Source of the DNA: Spinacia oleracea
Taxonomy: Eukaryota > Streptophyta > Magnoliopsida > Caryophyllales > Amaranthaceae
Reading direction: 5' to 3'
Assembly (NCBI RefSeq): GCF_020520425.1
Contig: NC_079491.1
Coordinates: 20,637,449-20,701,448 of the forward strand
DNA length: 64,000 nt
The position numbers were made by a program, and so were the translations under genes. The notes under the pieces are model-generated. The model was given only the letters and a program-made list of their open reading frames with translations. It did no database searches and was not told the origin of the DNA. Below are positions 45,540-58,636 of this stretch, in pieces (the first letter of the stretch is position 1; every line of letters starts with the position of its first letter).

Positions 45540-48000
45540 AGTATATGTTATGAATTCACAAAGTAGATGTCATGAATTCACAAAGTAGATGTTCTGAATT
45601 CCCAAACTAAATTATATGAATTCTTAAACTAGATATTCTGAGTTCCCAAACTAAATGTTCTGCATTCTTAAGCAAAATGTTTTGAATTCTCCAACTTAAT
45701 GTTCTGAATTTACACATGTACTCATGAAAGAGCGCACACACACATGCAAGTAACAGGCGCAATACTCAAGAGTCTAGCTTTCTCCACCGATCTTGATTCT
45801 TTATACACTTCTACACAGTCTTGTGGCCCTGAACGCACCTCAACTACAGACTTGTGCTTCTTGACATCTCTAACAATAATTTTTGTCCTTTCTTTCCTCT
45901 TTGCAACATGTTTCTGGTTTCCGATGTTTCTTGTTCACCTCCTCAATATCGTGCTTAGCAATTGGTTCCACATTATGTTGCACATCAGCAGGTCATGTCC
46001 CTCCTTTACTCAGACCAGTTTCCTTATCGAGGTGAGCTTCGGTTTCCCTGCAACATATGAAACAAATTGAGTTATGTTTTAAATATATACATATTATATT
46101 AAAAACAACATATGTTATATGTTCTAACCAATGTACTATATGTTCTAACTAGTGAAGCAACATGTTCTAACAAGAGAAGCTATATGTTCTAACAGTTGAA
46201 TTTATATGTCCTAACAGTTGAATTTATATGTTCTAACAAGTGAATCTATATGTTCTTTACATTATTCCTATATGTTCTAATCAGTTAAGCTACATGTTCT
46301 AATTAGTCTAGATAATGTTATAATCAGCTAAGATACGTGTTCTAATTAGAAGGAGACATATCAATCAACACAGAAGGATTCAAAGCAAGAAAAAAGGTCA
46401 CTCGTGTAATTGTCTATAAATTATGGAAGGGCATACCACTGGTTGATTTGGTATTCTAAGACCAACAACAATGCTTCCAAGAACCAGCACAAATATGTTT
46501 GCATATGTGCTCATATTATTATTTCCTAGAACCATTTCAAGATATTCAGGGAAAAATCATGTTCTTGAGACAAATTATATCTTTCAAAGGAATTTCATTC
46601 CAAATTTGTCTCTATTTTCATCGAGGAACACCCTTGTGTTTCCATGCCCAATTCATGTGACCTAAAGAATGTCAATCACTTTCCCATAAAGACCACATTT
46701 ACCAATTGAAATTCAATAGTATTAAGCACATGATTCCTGATTAAATTACAATGTTTTCATTATAAATACATACATACACCAAGACGATGAAACTTCAACT
46801 TACATAAAAGCGCAAACATCAAATAACAAAATTCAAATTCAAGCCAACATTGGTTGATTTGATGTTACACAGTCACACATAAGGTTCAAATATGGTAATT
46901 GAGTCAAATAAGATCTAATGTCATCCAATATCTTCCATTTCTTAATACTTGAACCATCACTATCCCTAAATTTTGGTGTTCTAATAAGTAACTTCCATGT
47001 TCCAAACATTAAAGAATTTTGTTCTAAACAACAAACCTTAATGTTCTAAATGTTGAACCTTCATGTTCTAAAGAATTGAGATTATAAAATATTACTCAAC
47101 ATTTACAAGGACGCCTTTCAGAAGTGCTTGTTCGACAATAGGACGACTACATGTGCGTTGTGGCTCTGATGTTGGCGTGTTAATTCTCATTTCCGACATT
47201 TGAATTTTCTCTGTTTAAACATTCAGAACATAAAACTATAAGTTTTAGAACATCATTAGAACATCATGAATTAATTCATACAATCAGTAAATTATAAAAT
47301 AAAGAAAATTTTCAGAAATTAATTCAAAAAATCAGAAATTAATTATTAACCTAATAATTCAGAAATTTAAGAACTAATCACAAAAATTCAGAACAAACTA
47401 ATTCTAGATTCAGGAAATAAGCACAAAATTTTTTAGAAAAAACAAATCACAAAACAGAACATTCAATCAATTGATTACTCAAATTAAGGTCTAAAAACAA
47501 GAAAAATGGTGCGAAATTTGTGTATTGTTGTTTACCTTCTTTGTTCGTAGGTTTTTCGGCTTAATTTTCGAATTTTTCTACTTCCTTCATCTTCAATCTT
47601 ATAGGAATTCAAAAAATTACGTCAAAATTGACGAAAATGTAGAAGAAAAAAAGAAATATAGAAGAATTCGACAAGAAACTACCTTAAATCAGCTAATAAT
47701 CGAGTAAATTGAAGCTTCATCGACGTTTTTTAAGCTTCAATGGCAGTTTTTTGAGGAGAGAGAAAATGGTGAGAGAGAGGAAGAAGGTTGAATTTTAGAG
47801 AGAGAGTGTGAACATCTAATATTATCTTTAGAGAGAGAAATATATGCCTTTTTATTATTTGGTAGGTGGGAGGTTATTTACAATATTTCCATTAATTTCT
47901 TTTAATCCTAGTCCATGAAATTCATCTAATCCTACGGATTAGATTCATTCTCATATATACTAGTATACTCACATAGGGACCTATTTTCACCGGATCCCTC
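45540..48000. mobile_element. Right half of the unclassified split element
   Basis: It is dominated by imperfect tgttctaa(c/t)nagtgaa and tgttctgaattcccaaac phrases (about 45590-46330 and 46975-47260), continuing the pattern seen left of the retrotransposon. From 47700 to 47870 it is purine-rich (gagagagaggaag, gagagagagtgtg), the mirror of the CT-rich block near 33800. It ends with cctatttcaccgg-type sequence near 47980 before ctcccctatatattagg. A minus-strand frame near 45770-45990 looks codon-like (KHVAKRKERTKIIVRD) but I cannot assign it. Confidence 0.4.
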
Positions 48001-48639
<639 letters not shown>

Positions 48640-48665
48640 CTAGTTGTTGGACCGTGCGCGATGAA
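48640..48665 (-). mobile_element. Helitron-like 3' end (minus strand)
   Basis: Read on the minus strand the sequence ends gcgcacggtccaacaactag, followed by T. The cacgg...caacaactag ending is common at plant Helitron 3' termini. The matching stem half is degraded. The element would extend to higher coordinates; its 5' end is not identified. Confidence 0.45.
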
Positions 48666-49630
48666 TACAAACATATATCGTAAAAATAATACGTAAAAAG
48701 CCATGGTCAAAGTTCACGAGGAATTAGCTAGAATAATCAAAACGAATGACTAATGGTTGTAAACTGGAGTACTTGTATTTTTTTTATGCAAAGCTCGTCT
48801 TTGTGTAGATATCCAAATGCTTTATATATAGATTACAAAAAACGAGACGGTCCCTTCAGTAAAAAAAATCGGTCAGGAAGCAAATCCTCATAACTTTATG
48901 AAACAATAAAGGAAACAACAGTGCACAAGCGTAGATCATATTTCCTAACTAGTTATCAATTAAGTTTACATAGGCACAATAATGGTGTTTGTAATTAAGA
49001 TCTATTTTTCATGCTCATTTATCCTTTACAATTTATTATAACGTATTTGAAACTATGTTCTTATCTAGATAAGAGAAGCGTCTGTAACTTAACACAATAC
49101 TTAAGGATCATATTATTGACATCAATATTCCAACTTTGACAAAAATTGACTAATCACTTCATCAAACTTTGACAAACACAATAATTTGTATAATCGAAAG
49201 GTTAATTAGTATCAATTAGGTATAAATTATAATATTTGTTGTAGATTAATTTTTAGATGCATTGGGCATGCTTATTTTTATATGTCAATTTCAAAAATGT
49301 ACTTGAACACCGTGTCATTATCCAAATAATTAGAAGAAATCATTGATATTGAAAAGTTACTGGATATGAACTGATACATTAACCAAACTTTGATACCATA
49401 GTACTCCATATTAGTAAGCATAATTACAATGCATGTTACATGAGGCATGTTAGGGACAGTACGAGATAACAATCTAGACAAAGCACACACAATATAATTA
49501 ACATGGTATACCCACGTACCAAGTTGTATATTATTAATCAAAACCGTCACTAACAATACAATCAATCAACTTCATAGGGGTTGCTCTCAAACTATGCTCA
49601 AGCTCGGGATCTCAAGCATATCAATCATAA
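48666..49630. other. Intergenic, possibly Helitron interior
   Basis: AT-rich and without recognisable genes. It may belong to the Helitron whose 3' end is at 48640. Confidence 0.3.
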
Positions 49631-52512
49631 CTAGTTGTTGGCCTGTGCGCTAGTGGGCACTGTAACACCCCGACAATTCTTCATTTTCTAGAATAACCTT
49701 TTTAATAAATATAACTATAAAGAATTATCAAAGTATTATCGCCCTTGTGAAAACGTAACGGCTTATTCAGAATTTTGTAGCGAAAAACATAAAACTAACT
49801 TTAGGTTTATAATAATCAACTACAGAGTTAATTCCAAAACCAATCAATGGAAATAAAGTCAATGTAGCTAGTTCAACAAGTTTAGAGTCCAATTAAACAA
49901 ACCAAATTCAACTTAGCGAATCAAAACTAAATACAAGCTCTCTAATCCCGATCCCAATGATGCATCATCTTCAAACCTGTAGATGGGTAACGCTTATTGA
50001 TCTTTAGAGACTGCTCACCAAAACGGGTCATCACATGATCAATAAGGCATAGCCATGATCTACACACACAAACAAAGCACGTAATCAGCAAAGCTGAGTA
50101 CTACATACTAAATCAATAATAATCCTAACATTATTCTATTAAACGAACAATCCTAACATGATACTAATAAACATAAGTAAGGACAACCAAAACATATTAA
50201 CTTGAAGACCACACTTAACTAGACTAGACTAGGCTGGACTAGACTGGACTAGACTTTTATAACATTAATATTTAATTGAAATAGTCAATGGACCGAGTTG
50301 TCTACTAGAAGCCTTCACTAAGGTAGACGAGGTACAGGCGCGACTCCGTAACCCCAATGACCTGCGATATCAAGGAACTTTTGAATAAAATAGAACCGGT
50401 GATCAATTCGGCCCCAGAAAAAGCCATAGGCGACCCATGACCCCAACTCCTGATTGTCCGTCACTTCAGACGTGCACAGTCTAAAGCTATTGCTACTCAG
50501 TTTCACTTTACATGATTTACCAATTAATACTTGGTTATGACTCATCAATCACATAAATCATATAATCAACAAGTATCCACAACTGTTTTTATCTTGGAAT
50601 TAAATAAGTGATCACAAAGCTGTCAATCAAGAATTTATTCCAATTAATCAAATCCTTCCTTTAATAATGGTTAACCACCTTTATATAGGTGTAAAGTATT
50701 AACTTACTAAACAAGGTCATCGGCCCTCATAAAGTAATGAAATGCTAAAAGGGAACAACGATCAATAAATCTAAACCAATATATATAAAATAATATAAAG
50801 TTCCCAACTGACATGCTTGCATCAATCATCATGCTAACTTGTTACAATTCTCATAGTAAAGTTCTATGCTCAATGCATTCGTTCAACGACATTGAATCAC
50901 GAAATTTCCAACATAAACCAGTCATCACATACATCCAACATAGTTTCAACAATAGCACACATTCACAAACACACAGGTATGTACGTACCTTGTGTAAACA
51001 AATTGATAGGTCACTTTAACACTTTCAAAAGTTGCCTACAGAGAATTCTCCGCCTAAAACAACCAACAAAGATTCCCAATCAACTTCTAATAATTCACAG
51101 CAAAAAAAAGTATCTTAAATACATCCTAAACATATTTAGAACCTTCCCCAATATCGAAACTTAGATATTTAATCTCCTAGCATAACAATTATTGAATTAA
51201 TTATTGAAATTCGTTGAAAACTCTTCAAAGCATCATACTTTAAATTTCCACCAATATAAACCCGTTTAAAACTTCGCCAAGGCCAATATAACATGCCTAG
51301 AACGTTGAAACAATAATTTTAATAATCCACAATCATCCTACCATGATTTAAAACCATTAAAACCTTAAAATTCATACTTTAAATAATTCAAACTCTTATT
51401 TCAATCAAATTATATAATCTGAAAATTAATAATTTAATTATGCAAAACATATAAATATGAAATTCATAATTAAATCATAAAACTATAAATTTAATTAAAG
51501 AAAACATAAATTAAATTAATAAAACATAATTAAAACCCTAACTCATACATGATTAACAAATCTGAAAATAAACTAATTTATATATCAACATATAATCTGA
51601 ATTCTAAATATACATCATCAAAACTACTAATTTAAATCATGAAAACTTTAATTAATTTATTAAAACATAAATAGTAATTTAAATAAATTGAAGGAAAATA
51701 AATAACCAAAAGTGGAGACAAGGGAGGCTGGTCGGCGACGGAATACGCGGCAGCAAGCACGGTGGTCGCGGAGGCCGACGGTGCGACGGTGGTTGTGTGC
51801 GCCGATGATGTGTGCGCTGAGAGGAACAAGAAAGAATGGCTCATCGTGCGGAGGACGACGACTGACGTCCGGTGCAGCCAGGCGGTGCGGCAAGGGAGCG
51901 GCTGGCGTTGTACGGTGGGCAGTGGTGGTTGCACTGCAAACAGAACCACGAGTGAAGAGGAGGGTTGAAACGAACATAGAAAGAAAGAAGGAGAACGAAA
52001 GAGAAAAGGGAGGGAAGAGGAGAGTTACCGGCGACGGCGGGTGAGAGAAGCCGGTGTCGTGCAGGTGGTGGTCCGGTGGCGTGAACAGCAGCAATGGAGG
52101 TTGAGGGTTCACGTGAATTTGCAGCAGGGAGAGAGATATATTTTGAGGTTTTCTTGTTTTTTGTTTTTACGTGAAGTTGGAACAAGTAAAGAGAGTGGTG
52201 GGTTTATTTGTTTTGGGCTTCACTATTTGGGCTAGGATTAGGATTGGGTTTTGATGTTTGAATCCAAACCAATTAGGATAGCTTTCCAAAATCAATGCAT
52301 TTTTGTAATTCAAATTCTTTTCAAAATAAAATTCTAAAATTATTTTTGATTTCAAAAATTCTTAAAATATTTAAAATGCATTTGAATAAATATATATACA
52401 TTAAATATGTATATTGATTACTAAAATTCACCAATATAATTTAAATATAATTAATTATTTGTAAAACTATATTAATAAACTTTTTAAATATATGGAGGAT
52501 TACAGGCACGGT
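49631..52512 (-). mobile_element. Helitron 3' end interrupted by a solo LTR in its hairpin
   Basis: On the minus strand the terminus reads gcgcacaggccaacaactag plus T (CTAG at 49631-49634). The left part of the stem, ccgtgcc, lies beyond the solo LTR at about 52505-52511. Joining across the LTR and removing one ggcac duplication gives a stem of about 6 bp with a loop containing the insertion point. The Helitron body continues above 52512 with no defined end. Confidence 0.5.
49661..52504 (-). mobile_element. Solo LTR, copy 2 of the 2.8-kb family (inverted)
   Basis: Plus-strand reading starts tgtaacacccc and ends ggaggattaca. An exact 5-bp duplication, ggcac, flanks it at 49656-49660 and 52505-52509. 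It aligns in reverse with 19391-22158 through its whole length: ctacag/gtttgaag near 49975, the gtacgtacctt donor region near 50985, gagaattctccgcc near 51040 and the GC-rich leader near 51720-52100. It is 2844 bp and carries no retroelement genes. GC-rich open frames on both strands near 51.7-52.1 kb are LTR sequence. Confidence 0.85.
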
Positions 52513-54015
52513 TCCCCAATATATAAAAATCTCTTGTGTAAATAGGTTTAAATAAAAGATCGGTGCTAAAAAATTTATGGAAAAGTACGTCAATGATCCT
52601 AAGAACTTGCTTTATAACATCGATTCCTGGTGCAAAATCCCCGAGGTATAAAATTTGTTTGGTAAAAATGTTACATAAAAGAATATTTACAATTTTATAA
52701 TAAATGCAAGAGATATACTAAATGCTTAAAACACGATAAGAGTTGGAAATACTATGTTAATGTTGAATTTCCACATAATAGGTAATACGATAACATTAAT
52801 AAATACGGAGTACACAATAAAGGTGTCATCGGTAAATCGGAAACATATTAGCAAGATAAAAGGTGTGGGTATTTCCTAAAACATTAGGTTTCCAACTGCG
52901 ACTTCTCCATGGTCCTCTTGAAAAACCAATAACAGTACCTGTTAATACTAAATTTTACTAATGTTTGTTTGCAAAAGGCATATATGTCCCCGAGTACTAA
53001 AATGCAACTACTTTACTCTACACATGTTGAGCATGCTAGACAACACAGGGCAAGATATATGAAATGACTCAATCTTCGGCGGCATCATCCAACTGCTTAA
53101 ACGAACTATAAAGTACGGCCCATAAACCCATAGATTAAATACCAAAAATAGCTCCACTTTTATAGAGATGATTTAACCAATTTTAGAAGCGAAATAAAAC
53201 AATGAGCCTAAATAGTATACCATTTGGGAGCATTATAAAACAATGGATTTAATCTAGCATTTGTGCCTCCAATTCAGGGGAGAGAAACTCTGAAGAAAAT
53301 TAAAACGGAACATATCTTTCATCTGGAAAGATAAATATCTAAATCAATCTTATTAACTAATGTATTTCTTTGCTGTCGGAACTTGCGGGAAAACTACCTT
53401 AGAAATTTGAATCAATTTTTTCAACTCAGAAAACATCTCGTGCGAAATGTAAAAACATCCAATCAATAATATTCACAGAGAAATAAAAACTATAAATATG
53501 TACAAAAGGAGGAAATCAAGCTGCTGCTGAAGTTGAATCAACCGTATCCATAAAAACCAACCCAAAAAGAGGAAGAAAATGATAGCAAAAACACATATAT
53601 TAATTGAACCCATTGCCACAAATATGACCCATCTCTCGTCTCCATAATGATAATCAGGAGCTAAAACAAAACTAAAAGTTGACATTTAACTGTGAAATAT
53701 TGAATTATACAATGTTTCTGTGCTTAGTTGTTTTATTTTAACAGGCTAGGTTTACTTGTTATTCTTTGGGCTTCATTATCTGAATCCCTCATATTCACGC
53801 AAGCTGTGTAAATTTAGGCATGCAACATTGTTTATCTTTAACATTAAAGTATTACAAATTTAATGGTCAATATTCTTGCTCATCGACTATTTTGACAAAG
53901 AGAAAAGTTAATGACCAGAATACTCAATTCTAGCTCATCGACTATTTTGACAAGGAGAAAAGCCAGAGAACAAAATAATACCCCTTAAACAACTTACTAC
54001 ATTCAAGCGCTTAAG
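52513..54015. other. Intergenic; one possible small membrane-protein frame
   Basis: AT-rich, without clear genes apart from the small frame at 53473-53685. A phrase, gctcatcgactattttgacaa, is repeated at 53878 and 53932. Confidence 0.35.
53473..53685 (-). CDS. Hypothetical small membrane protein or isolated exon
   Basis: A 70-codon frame from ATG encodes a short polar start (APDYHYGDERW) and a strong hydrophobic stretch (VFAIIFFLFLGWFLWIRLIQ), then a second hydrophobic end (FLLLYIFIVFISL). Its composition is more protein-like than neighbouring AT-rich frames. No family was recognised and no splice partners are clear. It could be chance in AT-rich DNA. Confidence 0.25.
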   Translation of the reverse strand: MSTFSFVLAPDYHYGDERWVIFVAMGSINICVFAIIFFLFLGWFLWIRLIQLQQQLDFLLLYIFIVFISL

Positions 54016-55865
54016 TGTAATCCCCCGTATATTTATAAAGTTTATTAATATAGTTTTACGTATAATTAATTATATTTAAATTATATTGGTGAATTTTATT
54101 AATAAATAATATTTAATGTATATTTATTTATTCAAATGCATTTTAAATATTTTAAGAATTTATGAAATCAAAAATAATTTTAGAATTTTACGTTGAAAAA
54201 AATTCGAATTACGAAAATACGTTCGACTGAATTTGGAAAAACCATCCTAACCATTTTTGGATTCAAACAACCTCAATCCTAATGCTAGCCCAATTGGGTG
54301 AAGCCCAAATAATAAGACCCAAAACTCTACTCCCTTCTCTTTCAATTCACGTAAAAAGCAAAAATAAGAAACATCAAAACCCTCATTCCCTCCTATTTTT
54401 TCACGTGAACCAGGAAAACCCTCAAACCTTGATTCCCCTTCACGTGAACTAGAAAACGCCGCCACCAGCCACCATCCCTGCACGACGTTGGCGTTCTGCC
54501 ACCTTTTACCGCCGGTAATTCTTCTTCTCCCTCTCTTGCTTCGTTTTCTTGCTTCTCCTTTGTGTTTCTTGCCCTTCCCCTCACTCGGTTGTTTCTGTTT
54601 TGCGCCAGCGACCACCACGTCGCCACTGCGCCGAACCATTTTCCTGCTTCCACCAACTTCCTGCTGTCGCGCCACTGGCCGTCAGCCATCCTCCTCCTCC
54701 TTTCTCCTCCACGCGTGCAACAACCTCATTCTCTTCTTATTTCTTGTACAAGGCAGCACAACCACCGTCGTACTCCTTCGCCTAGCGCCGCCCTGACTTT
54801 CGGCCGTCCAGCTTTTCCCCTTGCTGCCGCACCGCTGCGCCGCTGCTCAACCTCCGGCCATCCTTCCTTCTTCCTCACTTTTGGTTATTTCTAAACCCTT
54901 AAAACTAATTAATGTTTTAATTATGTTTTAATAATTTAATTTATGTTTCTTGAATTAAATTTATGATTTTTTTTATTTATTAGAATTTTCAGATTATATA
55001 TTATGCTTAAATAATAATTTAATTTTCAGATTATGTAATTACATTGAAACAAGAATTTGAATTAATTAAAGCGAGAATTCTAAGTTTTAATGGTTTTGGA
55101 TCATGGTAGAATGATTAGGAATGATTAAAACTATTATTTTTATACTCTAAGCATGTTAATTTGGTCTTGGCAAAGCTTTTGAATGAGTTTATATTGCTAG
55201 AAAGTTAAAGTATGATGTTTTTTAACGAATTTTAATCTTTAATTCAATAATTGGTATGCTAGGAAATCAAATATTCAAGTTTTGATATTGGGGAAGGTTC
55301 TAAATATGTTTAGGATGTATTTAGAATGCTTTATTATAGTCGTGAATGATTAGAAGTTGATTGGGAATCTTTGTTGGTTGTTTTAGGCGGAGAATTCTCT
55401 GTAGGCGACTTTTAAAAGTGTTAAAGTGGCCTATCAGTTTGTTTACACAAGGTACGTACATACCTGTGTGCTTGGGGATGTGTGCTTATGTGGAAACCAT
55501 GTTGTTATGTCCTTGAACTTGGTTATGTTATGCCTTTGAATTTGGTTATGTTGAAATTTACATGTTTAATGATGTTGGATGAACGTGTTGAACATGGATT
55601 TTATTATGAGAATTGTAACATGATAGTGTGGATGATTGATGCAAGCATGTTGGTTGGGAACATTATATTATTTTATATATATTGGTTTAGATCGATTGAT
55701 CGTTGTTCCCTTTTTAAGCATTTCGTTACTTTATGAGGGCCGATGACCTTGTTTAATAAGTTGATCCTTTACACCTATATAGAGGTGATTAACCATTGGT
55801 AAAGGAAAGGTTGAATTAATTGGAATGGGTTCTTGATTGATAACTTTGTGATCGCTTACCTAATT
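54016..55865 (+). mobile_element. Truncated LTR, copy 3 of the 2.8-kb family
   Basis: It begins tgtaatcccccgtatattt and follows copies 1 and 2 closely: GC-rich leader 54430-54860, ggcggagaattctctg at 55385, acacaag/gtacgtacatacc at 55450. Similarity stops abruptly near 55865 (ctaattgatcaaggg), where the third quarter of the LTR should continue. The right 0.9 kb and the second target duplication are missing, so another insertion or deletion cut it. Confidence 0.8.
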
Positions 55866-57226
55866 GATCAAGGGAAAAACTAGGTCGTTACTAGTCTCTC
55901 CTAATCAAACAAATTACCTAAACTAACCACTAAACACAAGTAAAGCGGTAAGCAAGGGTCGGAATCCACATGGACTAAGGTGCGCTAATTTATGCTAATC
56001 GAACAACAAGCTAGGTCGAAACGGGGTTTTGGAAAATCCTAATAGACTAAAACTAATTAAACTAAACTAAGAAACCAAAAGTAAACGAGATTAGGGAATG
56101 GGTCAAACAACAATAAATCATGGAATGGACATAAAAGAGCTAAAAACGGGGAAGATTCACAAGCACTACATGAATAGGCGTTGAATTCACAAATAGCTCC
56201 AACTATCTCCCGACGTGCGAGCAATTTCCCTAAGAATCAAACATGAACTCCCGTTCTACGCTATCATCCCGGGGTAAGTTAAAGTCCAATTCAACCAAAT
56301 AGTCAAGTTTAGGTCTTTAATCTCTTTCCAACCCAACTAGACTACTCCAATCAATCATGGAACACTTAATTGATCAAGTTAAATGCAACATGTATCGGAA
56401 ATGCTTAAACATGTAATAATTTAATTATGAAAATCCCTAATTTCTAATCACAAACACCCAAACCAACCAATGTTGAGTTTTCACCAAACCCTAATCAAAA
56501 CACTACTCCATAATCATAAAAATTAGAAATTTAAAGAAATTAACAACTAAAAACATGATTCTAAACATTAACAATAACTAATCTAAACATGGATAATTAA
56601 ACTAAACATGAACAATTAAACTAAATAAAACAAAATAAATCAAGCAATAAATGAAAACAATAAATAAGGAGAGAGAGTAAGAAATTGCTCATTGATTAAT
56701 TGGTTGATCCTTCAATACAAGGTGTCACCCTTGAATTTCAAAAGCCACAAGTTTTCATTGATTTTCCCTCACTTTCTCTCACCAAAAATTAAGCTAGTGA
56801 AAAACCCTAAACCCTAAGAAAATGTTCTAAGTATTTACATGGTTCTAAATAATAAAGAAAGAGAATATTTATACTAAAAACTAAAGAAAGGGGAAAAAAA
56901 TAAGAGAGAAAACAAAAATATAATAAAGAAAAGAAAAAGAAAAGTAATTCAAAAAGGGAGAAAGGAAAAAGAAAATGAAAAAGGAAAAGGAAAAAAAAAG
57001 AGAAAAAAAAAGAAGTAAAACCCCCTTAAAAATAAAAAACAATCAGACCCTCATTTACCCCAAAAACCAAAAACAAAATCAGCCTCTTCACTCCTCTGTT
57101 TCGTCCTTTTCCTCCCATCAAAGATCAGACGGTCTGCCATTCTTCTTCGATCTTCGTCTTTGCTCTTCCCATCATCATCAATCATCATCAATCTCAACGG
57201 CAATCAAACATCAACAAGTCTAGATT
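55866..57226. mobile_element. Unclassified retroelement-like sequence
   Basis: The stretch starts tgatcaagggaaaaac and carries gcaagggtcggaatccacat near 55952, a phrase type often seen in plant gypsy LTRs. It ends ...aaacatcaaca close to 57217, so TG...CA ends are possible, but no duplication matches. A 140-nt purine-only-like block (gaaagaaaaag...) spans about 56870-57015. It may be one LTR of an element whose interior was displaced by the Angela-like insertion. Confidence 0.35.
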
Positions 57227-58636
57227 TGTTAGGTTATGATACATATGACAGTTCATAAATCATGCGGAAAAACCATAAAGCCAGGAAAGCATATTATTTA
57301 CACATAATCATTTAGCATAGAATTGATGCATACATGTTGTAGCGTGCCTTCCCTAGCTGCGCCCGAACCGAACAAGAACAAGTCTTTAGGACTCCAAATG
57401 TCGTCCCTCCGTAGATAGTCCACAGTACGTCCGGATCCGCCTCAAGTTAGACCAACTAGAATCGCCCTTAAGGTTACTAGGAATTTCGGCTATGTGTTTA
57501 CAAGTGTATGGCTGATTTTTCTTTCAAAAACTTACCCTTTGAATACTTCAATCGTACCTGCAAATAATGACCCTAGGCCCTTATTTATAGAGGTATGGAA
57601 AAGGAACTGGAATCCTATTAGGATACTAATTAGTTAAACTAGAATCCTAGTAGGACTCTAACTAATTAATTTTATCCTTTTAGGATTAGGAATTTAATCA
57701 TCAAACAAATCCTACACAATTTAGGTTTCGTATGTGAACACAAACTCTACACGAGCATGACCCACGAGCGTGCAGGCCATGCCCGCGCACAGCCCACACG
57801 GCCGCTCGGCCTACGCGAGCCGCAAGCCCACGCGAGCAGCATCACATCTCGCAGCCCATTGCTGCGCGCGCTGCCATGGCCTGCTGGGCCTGGCCTTGCG
57901 CTGGGCCTGGCGTGGCCTTGGCTGTTCGTGTGGCGCGCTTGGCTTTGCTGGGCGATGGCCTGGCTTCGTGCTGGGCCCTCGTCCGGCAGGCCTCGTCCGA
58001 TGCTTATTCGTACGATACGCTTCCGATTAAATTCCCGGTTCCGGAATTCATTTCCGATACGAACAATATTTAATATTTCCGATTCCGGAATTAATTTTCG
58101 TTTCGAACAAATATTTAATATTTCCGTTTCCGGAATTATTTTCCGATTCCGATAATATTTCCGATTCTGACAATATTTCCGATTCCGGCAATATTTCCAT
58201 TTCCGATAATATTTTCCGATACGTACCATGTTTCCGTTTCCGGCAACATCTACGACTTGGATAATATTTATATTTCCGATACGATCCATATTTCCGTTTC
58301 CGGCAATATCATCGTTTCCGGAGTATTCATTTCTTGCTTGTGACGATCTCAGCTCCCACTGAAACCAAGATCCGTCGATTCCGAATATCCATAGATAGAG
58401 TATTTAATGCCATTAAATACTTGATCCGTTTACGTACTATTTGTGTGACCCTACGGGTTCAGTCAAGAGTAAGCTGTGGATTAATATCATTAATTCCACT
58501 TGAACTGAAGCGGCCTCTAGCTAGGCATTCAGCTCACTTGATCTCACTGAATTATTAACTTGTTAATTAATACTGAACCGCACTTATTAGACTTAACATA
58601 GAATGCATACTTGGACCAAGGGCATTATTTCCTTCA
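57227..58636 (-). mobile_element. 3' LTR of an Angela-like Ty1-copia element (1410 bp)
   Basis: On the minus strand it begins TGAAGGAAATAATGCCC and ends AACCTAACA, next to a polypurine-type tract (acaagtgggagac). The start resembles Angela-type LTRs of other plants (TGTTGGAAATATGCCC). The middle is a GC-rich block (57760-58000) and a run of ttccgatacg/tttccgattccgg variants (58018-58330). The second LTR lies beyond the window. The putative left flank is agatt (57222-57226). Confidence 0.75.
58018..58330. repeat. Degenerate tttccg(a/g)ttccgg tandem repeat inside the LTR
   Basis: More than ten imperfect copies of a roughly 20-nt unit containing atatttccgattccgg, with variants tttccgtttccgg. 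The unit is part of the Angela-like LTR and may be an enhancer-like array. Confidence 0.75.

Noticed and set aside
51632-52185. Overlapping open frames of 100-150 codons on both strands
   Set aside because: They are part of the inverted solo LTR (copy 2). The corresponding GC-rich leader regions of copies 1 and 3 have the same character without a conserved frame.
57747-58289. Long GC-rich open frames on both strands
   Set aside because: They fall in the Angela-like LTR. The apparent protein repeats come from the ttccg array and from GC-biased DNA.
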